From: Lachnospiraceae bacterium
Lineage (GTDB): Bacteria; Bacillota; Clostridia; Lachnospirales; Lachnospiraceae
Assembly: GCA_017964745.1 (NCBI GenBank)
Contig: JAGCRJ010000232.1
Location: 1-9,202, forward strand
Length of the DNA stretch: 9,202 nucleotides
Direction: 5' to 3'
The notes beneath the pieces were generated by a model. That model was not told the origin of the DNA, did not search any database, and saw nothing but the letters and a program-made list of their open reading frames with translations. The position numbers and the translations under genes are program-made. Shown piece by piece: positions 1 to 5,825 of the stretch; within the stretch, counting starts at the first letter, position 1; each line of letters starts with the position of its first letter.

Positions 1-1625
1 GCGACCAGGTCCGCCATACCGGCCATGGTCTCGGTCAGTTCATCCACGCTGTTCTTTATGCTGGACATACAATCCTTGAAGATATCGGCATCATCCTGAT
101 ATCTGAAGCCGACATCCTTTATGGAGTCAAAGTTCTTAAGCACGGTATTTTCCAGAAATACACACATTTCCTCAAGGCAGGACTGCATCCGGGTCACGGC
201 AACATTCACTTCGGCAACGATGCCGTTGATATCGCCGACCGACTTTGAAGTCTGATCCGCGAGATTTCCGATCTCCGTTGCGACAACCGCAAAGCCTCTT
301 CCGGCTTCACCCGCTCTGGCCGCTTCAATGGAAGCATTCAGGGCAAGGAGTGAGGTCTGCGATGAGATCGCCATTATAGCACCGGTAAGCTCATTGATCC
401 TCTCAACAACCTTTGAATCCTCAATCGCCCTGGCCGACCTGGCCTTGACATCCGCAAAGATCCCTCCCGTCGTATCGGATGACTTATCGGTAGTATCCCT
501 GAGCTGTGTTGCTCTTTCCATGATCTCATCGGATACCGTGAATCCGTCATTGGTCTGCATTTCGATCTGATGAAGCGCATTACGGATATTGGCAATGTCG
601 GTGTTCATATGATCCGCGGAATTCGCACATTCCTGCATCGAAGCCGCCATTTCCTGGGTTGTGGCCGAATTGTCGGTACACATTGAATTGACAACCTCGG
701 CGGTTTCATCCAGCTCGGTCACATTGGCATCGATCTCCTCAGCCGCACTTCCTATATCGTCGACTATCTCCCTGAGACTGGCCCTCATATTACCGATCGA
801 TGCGGAAATAAGCCCGAACTCATCCTTCCTCTTCAGAAGGGCACCGGACTTCGGATTATGCCTCAGGTTGAACGAGGCCGTGGCATCGATTATCTCTATG
901 AGAGTACCTATGGGCTTTAAGATCAGAGTGATTATGAAAAAGAAAACAATGAGGAATGTCAAAAGCAGACCGGCAGATGCGCCGATCATCCTGTTCCTCA
1001 TTGTCTTTACGGGTTTCATTACCAGATCGTAATCACCGGTAACCACCACGATATTACCGCCTTCGGTAAATGCATACCCGGCGAATTTGTCAGAACCCTT
1101 GAATTCGTATACGACCGAACCCGCACCGATGGAAGAAGGCTTTTCTCCCGATGCGAGCCTTGCGGTAAGACCCTTGACAGCCTCGTTCTCAACCGGATTC
1201 CCGATCCTCTCGCCGCTCGGATGATACAGGGTCGTTCCGTCCGCACTGACCATATATGCATATGATCCGTCTATTCCGGTAAGCTCGATATCCCCCAGGA
1301 CGGGTCCGTAAAAATCATAAAGTACCTGCCTGTTTCCTTCGGCATCGGATTTAAGGAGGGAGATCATCTCTTCCTCAACGGCCGCGCCGTGTGAATCGTC
1401 GCCGGTTCCCTCGCGGCAGAGCACATCAACGGCAGTGGCCGCGGACTGGGCCACATTCATGGTGTACTTCTTATAAGCTTCGGTCATGCAGCCTTCGGAA
1501 TTCCTGATCGCAATGAACAGAAGGATCGAACAGGCAAAGGTAAATGCCAGACCGATGGAAACCACCAGCTTAAAAGCGATCGAATGAATGCCGGCGGATT
1601 TTTTCGCCTTTCCGTTTTGTGCCAT
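1..1625 (-). CDS. Methyl-accepting chemotaxis protein with Cache sensor (3' end cut by window edge)
   Basis: A membrane chemoreceptor that senses an external ligand and controls the CheA/CheW kinase. Only 541 codons are present; the gene runs off the left edge. I translated it by hand from the ATG at 1625, which has GAGGGGGG six bases upstream. Order: a short basic cytoplasmic tail, TM1 at about residues 17-39, an extracellular region at about 40-205 with Cache-like signatures (GSYAYMVSADGTTLYHPSG, then IGNPVENEAVKG), TM2 at about 213-236, HAMP at about 236-290, and a long helical signalling domain. The conserved hairpin tip is clear: LLALNASIEA at residues 426-435, followed by ARAGEAGRGFAVVA. 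The missing end should be only the last part of the descending helix. It starts 26 bases after putP with no terminator between, so co-transcription is likely. The ligand is unknown; proline or another amino acid is a guess from context. Confidence 0.95.
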   Translation of the reverse strand, partial: MAQNGKAKKSAGIHSIAFKLVVSIGLAFTFACSILLFIAIRNSEGCMTEAYKKYTMNVAQSAATAVDVLCREGTGDDSHGAAVEEEMISLLKSDAEGNRQVLYDFYGPVLGDIELTGIDGSYAYMVSADGTTLYHPSGERIGNPVENEAVKGLTARLASGEKPSSIGAGSVVYEFKGSDKFAGYAFTEGGNIVVVTGDYDLVMKPVKTMRNRMIGASAGLLLTFLIVFFFIITLILKPIGTLIEIIDATASFNLRHNPKSGALLKRKDEFGLISASIGNMRASLREIVDDIGSAAEEIDANVTELDETAEVVNSMCTDNSATTQEMAASMQECANSADHMNTDIANIRNALHQIEMQTNDGFTVSDEIMERATQLRDTTDKSSDTTGGIFADVKARSARAIEDSKVVERINELTGAIMAISSQTSLLALNASIEAARAGEAGRGFAVVATEIGNLADQTSKSVGDINGIVAEVNVAVTRMQSCLEEMCVFLENTVLKNFDSIKDVGFRYQDDADIFKDCMSSIKNSVDELTETMAGMADLV

Positions 1626-1651
1626 AATCTGCCCCCCTCATAAAAGCAAAA

Positions 1652-3169
1652 TTATTCAGCGGCTTTTTCGAAATCCTCGATCAACTTACCCTCGGGTGCG
1701 GGTGTAAGAAGGCTTACAACAACTATGAAGATCGCGGATACGATGAATCCGGGAAGAAGTTCATAGATATTCCAGATGCCGCCGACAGGACGGACAAGGA
1801 ACTTCCACACAAAGATCATGACACCGCCGCTTATCATTCCGGCGAGCGCACCGTATTTATTGGTCCTCTTCCAGAACAGTGCGAAAAGCATAAGAGGTCC
1901 GAATGCGGCACCGAATCCCGCCCATGCGAAGGATACGATCTGGAATACGGAACTGTTGGGATCCTTGGCGATGAAAAGTGCGATGATGCTCATTACGACA
2001 ACGGCTATTCTTGCAACGAGCATTGAGCGCTTCTCATCATGCTTCTTGAAGATCATCTTGCCGAAGATATCATCCGATGCACTGGATGCCGCAGCCAGAA
2101 GCTGTGAATCCGCGGTGGACATGGTAGCTGCGAGTATGCCCGCAAGTATGAGTCCCGCAACGAGAGCGGTCAGAACTCCGTGAGAGCTCAGAAGTGATGA
2201 GATCTTGATAATGGCGGTCTCGGGATCGTCCAGGACTTCGATGGAGCCGTTTGCGCTCATTGCCCTTGCGACGAAACCGATGATGATCGCTGCGAACATT
2301 GCGATGAAGACCCATACGCTCGCGATCCTTCTTGAAAGCGAAAGCTTCTCTTCCTTCTCGATAGCCATGAATCTGAGAAGAATATGGGGCATTCCGAAAT
2401 ATCCGAGTCCCCAGGCAAGAGTGGAGATCTTGGTAAGAGTTCCGTAAGCGATAAGTCCGGTCTCGTCCGAATGCATATTGTTGAAATCAAAGTATCCGGC
2501 AAGTCCCTTTGCGTTCTCAAATACGGCACCCCATCCGCCTGCCTGCGATGCTCCGTAGAACAGGATCGTGGCAAGGGCTATGGTCATGATGAAGCTCTGT
2601 ATCAGGTCGGTCGTGGAAGCCGCAAGGAATCCGCCCAGCGTGGTATATCCGATGATGACCAGTGCAAAGATTATCATTGCAACGATGTAATCCACTCCGA
2701 AGAGAGAATTGAAGAGCTTGCCGCATGCCGAGAATCCGCTTGCGGTGTAAGGCACGAAGAAGATGATGATGACAAGCGCAGCTATGAGTGAAAGAACATT
2801 TTTATCATCCCCGAATCTGTTGGAAAAGAAAGCGGGTATCGTGGCGGATCCGTTGATCTGGCTGTATCTTCTGAGCCTTCTTGCAACTATGAGCCAGTTG
2901 AAATATGTACCGATGCCGAGTCCGAGTGATGTCCAGAAAGGATCGGCAAGTCCGGATGCATAGGCAAGTCCCGGTATTCCGAGAAGAAGCCAGGAACTCA
3001 TGTCCGATGCTTCGGCACTCATTGCCGTTACAAGGGGACCGAGTTTACGTCCTCCGAGATAATAGTCCTCTGTCGTCTTGTTGCCCTTGGAAAATTTTAT
3101 ACCGACCAAAAGAACGAATGCCAGGTATAAAACGATCACGGACAGGATGCAGATCTGTGTAATGCTCAT
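1652..3169 (-). CDS. putP: Sodium/proline symporter, PutP type (SSS family)
   Basis: An inner-membrane sodium:solute symporter that imports L-proline with Na+. The 505-residue length and the sequence match PutP along nearly its whole length. Key residues known from E. coli PutP have counterparts: the Na+-site Asp55 motif appears as SAEASDMSSW (Asp56), the proline-site Trp244/Tyr248/Pro252 as WGLGYFGMPHI (Trp253, Tyr257, Pro261), and the Ser340/Thr341 sodium site as Ser351/Thr352 in AATMSTADSQLL. FAWAGFGAAFGP near residue 414 is also typical. Many hydrophobic segments are visible, consistent with the family's 13 helices. The ATG has GGAGG eight bases upstream and lies 15 bases after ldh, so it is probably read from the ldh transcript. 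Proline is the best substrate call because the binding residues are kept; another SSS substrate cannot be fully excluded. Confidence 0.93.
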   Translation of the reverse strand: MSITQICILSVIVLYLAFVLLVGIKFSKGNKTTEDYYLGGRKLGPLVTAMSAEASDMSSWLLLGIPGLAYASGLADPFWTSLGLGIGTYFNWLIVARRLRRYSQINGSATIPAFFSNRFGDDKNVLSLIAALVIIIFFVPYTASGFSACGKLFNSLFGVDYIVAMIIFALVIIGYTTLGGFLAASTTDLIQSFIMTIALATILFYGASQAGGWGAVFENAKGLAGYFDFNNMHSDETGLIAYGTLTKISTLAWGLGYFGMPHILLRFMAIEKEEKLSLSRRIASVWVFIAMFAAIIIGFVARAMSANGSIEVLDDPETAIIKISSLLSSHGVLTALVAGLILAGILAATMSTADSQLLAAASSASDDIFGKMIFKKHDEKRSMLVARIAVVVMSIIALFIAKDPNSSVFQIVSFAWAGFGAAFGPLMLFALFWKRTNKYGALAGMISGGVMIFVWKFLVRPVGGIWNIYELLPGFIVSAIFIVVVSLLTPAPEGKLIEDFEKAAE

Positions 3170-3184
3170 TGGGAATTCCTCCGA

Positions 3185-4129
3185 TCAAAGATTTTCGTCG
3201 AGTATGGCCTTTAAGGTCTCACCCGATTTTTTGAGAGCGGACAGCTCGTCTTCATTAAGTTCCGCGGGTACGGGGATCTCAACACCGCCCGCTCCCACTA
3301 TCGCGGGAAGCGAAAGTGCGACACCGTCGATGCCGTACTCACCGTGAAGCATACGTGATATGGGAAGGATCGATTTTTCGTCCCTTATGACCGCCTCACA
3401 GATACGCCTTACGCTCATCGCAATCCCGTAATAGGTTGCCTGCTTTTTCTCGATTATCTCATATGCGGCATTCTTGACATTGTCCGCGATCTCTTTCATT
3501 GCGGTCTCATGATCGTAGTGACCCTTGAGTTCACAGAAATCATGTACGGGTATACCGGAAATATTGGCGCTCGACCACACGGCTATCTCACTGTCTCCGT
3601 GCTCGCCGAGTATGAATGCGTGTACGTTTCTCGAATCGACTCCGAGATGCTCTCCGAGCAGATACTTGAATCTTGCGGTATCAAGAACGGTACCGGATCC
3701 GAATACCCTGTTCTCGGGAAGTCCGGAAAGCTTTACCGCAGCCGCCGTAAGTATATCGACGGGATTGGCTACTATGAGAAGTATTCCTTCGACCTTGACG
3801 CGGTTCAGCTCGCCCATGATGGATCTGAAGATCGCTATGTTCTTCTTGACCAGATCGAGTCTTGTCTCGCCGGGCTTCTGGTTTGCTCCGGCGCTTATCA
3901 CGATTATCGCCGCATCGGCAATATCCTCATATGTGCCCGAATAGATCTGCATGGGCTTGGCATATGAAAGACCGTGTGCGATATCAAGCGCTTCTCCCTC
4001 CGCCTTGGCGGTGTTGGCATCTATAAGGACCATCTCGGAAAAAAGACCGCTCTGCATGAGCGCAAAAGCCGAAGCGGATCCTACAAAGCCGCATCCTATA
4101 AGAGCTACTTTTCTTGCATCGACCGACAT
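3185..4129 (-). CDS. ldh: L-lactate dehydrogenase
   Basis: Cytoplasmic NAD-dependent enzyme that reduces pyruvate to L-lactate and regenerates NAD+ in fermentation. With the chosen start it is 314 residues, normal for the family. Counting from the upstream ATG at 4135, the Rossmann glycine motif is GCGFVGS (14-20) and the NAD-selecting Asp is in VLIDA (Asp39). The mobile loop GANQKPGETRLDL carries Gln86, equivalent to Gln102, which marks LDH rather than malate dehydrogenase, plus the catalytic Arg92. ANPVDILT, the Asp/Arg pair in LDTARF (152, 155) and the catalytic His179 in GEHGDSE follow. I prefer the ATG at 4129 because AAGGAGG lies 7 bases before it, but only one base before the ATG at 4135. 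The effector site seems altered: His172 (His188) is kept, but the position of Arg173 is a Lys. Confidence 0.95.
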   Translation of the reverse strand: MSVDARKVALIGCGFVGSASAFALMQSGLFSEMVLIDANTAKAEGEALDIAHGLSYAKPMQIYSGTYEDIADAAIIVISAGANQKPGETRLDLVKKNIAIFRSIMGELNRVKVEGILLIVANPVDILTAAAVKLSGLPENRVFGSGTVLDTARFKYLLGEHLGVDSRNVHAFILGEHGDSEIAVWSSANISGIPVHDFCELKGHYDHETAMKEIADNVKNAAYEIIEKKQATYYGIAMSVRRICEAVIRDEKSILPISRMLHGEYGIDGVALSLPAIVGAGGVEIPVPAELNEDELSALKKSGETLKAILDENL

Positions 4130-4136
4130 GAACATA

Positions 4137-4143
4137 CCTCCTT
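4137..4143 (-). promoter_or_regulatory. Ribosome binding site of ldh, decides the start
   Basis: AAGGAGG on the minus strand. It lies 7 bases upstream of the ATG at 4129 and only 1 base upstream of the in-frame ATG at 4135, so the downstream ATG is the likelier start. Confidence 0.8.
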
Positions 4144-4149
4144 GGAAAA

Positions 4150-4172
4150 CCGTATATTACGGGTATCTCCCG
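4150..4172 (-). promoter_or_regulatory. Two overlapping small hairpins in the ldh leader
   Basis: Between the upstream C39-like gene and ldh, the minus strand holds CGGG-AGATA-CCCG (4172-4160) and CCGTA-ATA-TACGG (4162-4150) followed by TTTT. They share three bases, so only one can form at a time. The second resembles a very weak terminator, but the stem has only five pairs and the T run only four, so most transcription would be expected to pass. A regulatory role is a guess; it could also be chance. Confidence 0.3.
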
Positions 4173-4173
4173 C

Positions 4174-4827
4174 TTATTTTTTCTTTTCGTAAATGTTATA
4201 GAATCTTGTGGAAAAAGGCATCGCGTATTTCGAATATTCGACAAGTTCATCAAGTCTTATGCTGAACTGCTCGCCCCAGGATGCCACCTCGAGCCAGATC
4301 TCGCCGTTCGCTTCAGCCGTTCCGAGAACCGTCATATAATGCTCCCTCGTTTTCTTACCGGAGGGTCTGCGTTCCCTGTTGTAAAGAGTTACGAATTTAT
4401 CCTTGAACAGAAAAGGAATTCCCGGACCTGCGGCGAAGATGACGGGACAGTCGTTGTCGAGACACCTTTTGATATCCCTTGCACCGTTCCTAAGCTGCGA
4501 ACGTGCCGTGCGTCCCCATCCTATCCTCAGACGGGATCCGTGTCTCATAAGAAAAAGATTGCAAAGGATGGGATAATAATATGGAGCTATCCCAAGACCG
4601 GGGAAAACAAAGATGCCTCCCTTTTCCATCTTACGGATCTGCTCCATATACTCATTTCTGCCTTTCGGCGCTTTAATTATTCCTTTGTATTCGATAAGAT
4701 CGTGCAGGGCTACCACTCCGCAGCCGAATCCGCGGAGTTTCTTGTCCAGGTGACCCTCGGGTGCAAACCACATCTGAGAACCTGCGGTATAGAATTGTTT
4801 CAGCAGATGTGTCGACGTCTTACCCAC
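4174..4827 (-). CDS. Papain-fold C39-like protein, function unknown
   Basis: A 217-residue protein that I do not recognise as a named gene. The layout resembles C39-like papain-fold proteins: a Cys in a glycine context near the N-terminus (GFGCGVVALHDLIEY, Cys36), a middle segment ending in CPVIFAAGPG (127-136), then a His followed by a beta strand (REHYMTVLGTA, His163), and a tryptophan-glycine turn (VASWGEQFSI). In typical members the turn carries Asp or Asn; here it is Ser183, so activity is uncertain. I see no clear signal peptide or membrane helix. The start is GTG at 4827, 6 bases after the degV stop, with only a weak GAAAGAG upstream; Met19 at 4773 is an alternative. The gene follows degV tightly and may depend on translational coupling. 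It could be a peptidase, an amide hydrolase or an inactive relative. Confidence 0.75.
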   Translation of the reverse strand: MGKTSTHLLKQFYTAGSQMWFAPEGHLDKKLRGFGCGVVALHDLIEYKGIIKAPKGRNEYMEQIRKMEKGGIFVFPGLGIAPYYYPILCNLFLMRHGSRLRIGWGRTARSQLRNGARDIKRCLDNDCPVIFAAGPGIPFLFKDKFVTLYNRERRPSGKKTREHYMTVLGTAEANGEIWLEVASWGEQFSIRLDELVEYSKYAMPFSTRFYNIYEKKK

Positions 4828-4833
4828 GTTATA

Positions 4834-5721
4834 CTAATGCTCTCTTTCGTCACCCCAGAAGAAGAGTGCGACGGTTCCGGGGCCGGTATGGCTTCCGATC
4901 GTGGCTCCGATATCATAGATCTGAACCTTGCCGTTCATCTTGGTGAATTTCTCTTCGATAAGATCGGCAACGGCTCTTGCATCCTCATAGCAGTCGGAAT
5001 TGCTTATGAACACCTTGCCGGAATAATCAAGTCCGCCCTGCGCACGCTGTTCCATCACCTCGACGATGCGCTTTATTACTCTCTTTCTGCCTCTTACCTT
5101 CTCCCTGGCGATCAGCTTGCCCTCGTCATTGACATTGAGAAGGGGGCATATGCCGAGAACGGTTCCGATGGCACCTGCGGTCTTGCTGACTCTTCCGCCC
5201 CTGATATAGAAGGTGAGATCGGTCGAGAAGAACCAGTGGTGAGCCTTGTTCTTGTTGGCTTCAAGCCAGTCCCTTACCTCGTCAATGCTCTTTCCTTCAT
5301 CCTTCATATCCGCTGCCGTATCCACAACAAGTCCGTGACCCGTGGAGGCTGCGAGCGAATCCACGACATAGAGCTTTCTTTCGGGATATTTGGCGGAAAG
5401 CTCTTCTGCGGCAAGTCTTGCCGAATTGTACGATCCGGAAAGACCGCTGGAAAATGCGATATGAAGAACATCCTTGCCGTCCTTAAGATAGGGCTCGAAG
5501 AATTCGGTATACTTGCCCACGGTGACCTGGCTGGTCTTGGTGTCCTCGCCTTCGAGCATTCTTCTGAAAAGTTCTTTGGGAGGAACGCTCTTTCCCATAT
5601 CGTCGGGATACTCCGTTCCGCCGAGCTCGAATGTAAAGTAGGTCACACCGATGTTTCTCTTCTCAAAATACTCCTGGGAAAGGTCACTGGTGGAGCAACA
5701 GGTTATGATGTATTCAGACAT
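4834..5721 (-). CDS. DegV family fatty-acid-binding protein
   Basis: DegV proteins bind one long-chain fatty acid; in Firmicutes many act as FakB subunits that present the fatty acid to the kinase FakA for entry into phospholipid. At 295 residues the length is typical. Family landmarks appear in order: an N-terminal strand ending in CCSTSDL (8-14), the TSQVT loop (63-67, usually TSQPS), AFSSGLSGSYNSA (89-101), VVDSLAASTGHG (119-130), LTFYIRGGRVSK (169-180), and IGSHTGPGT (275-283) just before the C-terminus. The ATG at 5721 has GGAGG seven bases upstream, with an extended -10 promoter about 60 bases upstream. It ends in TAG, and the next gene starts 6 bases later. No FakA kinase is in the window, so the lipid role is inferred from the family only. 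Confidence 0.93.
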   Translation of the reverse strand: MSEYIITCCSTSDLSQEYFEKRNIGVTYFTFELGGTEYPDDMGKSVPPKELFRRMLEGEDTKTSQVTVGKYTEFFEPYLKDGKDVLHIAFSSGLSGSYNSARLAAEELSAKYPERKLYVVDSLAASTGHGLVVDTAADMKDEGKSIDEVRDWLEANKNKAHHWFFSTDLTFYIRGGRVSKTAGAIGTVLGICPLLNVNDEGKLIAREKVRGRKRVIKRIVEVMEQRAQGGLDYSGKVFISNSDCYEDARAVADLIEEKFTKMNGKVQIYDIGATIGSHTGPGTVALFFWGDEREH

Positions 5722-5739
5722 TTATTATCCTCCGATCTG

Positions 5740-5761
5740 CCGGTCTTTTCCCCCTGACCGG
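5740..5761 (-). promoter_or_regulatory. Hairpin in the degV leader
   Basis: On the minus strand CCGGTC (5761-5756) pairs with GACCGG (5745-5740) around a 10-base loop rich in G and A. It can be extended by GAT/ATC after a bulge, which would bring the stem up against the GGAGG of degV. A 6-pair GC-rich stem in a roughly 55-base leader is a plausible stability or translation-control element. It matches no riboswitch class that I know. Confidence 0.4.
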
Positions 5762-5783
5762 ATCAGATGCAAATACGTTAGGT

Positions 5784-5812
5784 ATTATACCATATCGGGC
5801 TCTTATCAAAAA
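5784..5812 (-). promoter_or_regulatory. Extended -10 promoter for degV and the following genes
   Basis: On the minus strand the -10 box is a perfect TATAAT (5789-5784), preceded by TGG at 5792-5790, giving an extended -10 (TGnTATAAT). Seventeen bases upstream lies TTTTTG (5812-5807), a poor -35. The extended -10 would compensate. Transcription should start near 5777, leaving a leader of about 55 bases before the degV ATG. The form fits the housekeeping sigma factor. Confidence 0.7.
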
Positions 5813-5816
5813 GAGC
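5799..5816. repeat. Inverted repeat over the degV -35 region
   Basis: GCTCTT (5799-5804) and AAGAGC (5811-5816) form a perfect six-base dyad with a 6-base spacer. It covers the -35 box of the degV promoter and starts ten bases after the stop codon of the C11 protease gene. It may be a repressor operator, or a poor terminator stem for the protease gene, but no T run follows it on the minus strand. Confidence 0.45.
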
Positions 5817-5825
5817 GGTGTTGTG

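Noticed and set aside
4133..4135. Upstream ATG of ldh as start (MFMSV...)
   Set aside because: It is one base from AAGGAGG, too close for initiation; the ATG at 4129 has seven-base spacing.
4339..5757. Long plus-strand open frame of 472 codons
   Set aside because: It lies antisense across degV and the C39-like gene, both of which have clear family motifs and ribosome binding sites. The plus-strand product matches no family I know and looks like a codon-bias shadow.
5790..5825. Intrinsic terminator after the C11 protease gene
   Set aside because: A six-pair stem exists, but no T run follows on the minus strand; it is better described as a dyad over the degV promoter.
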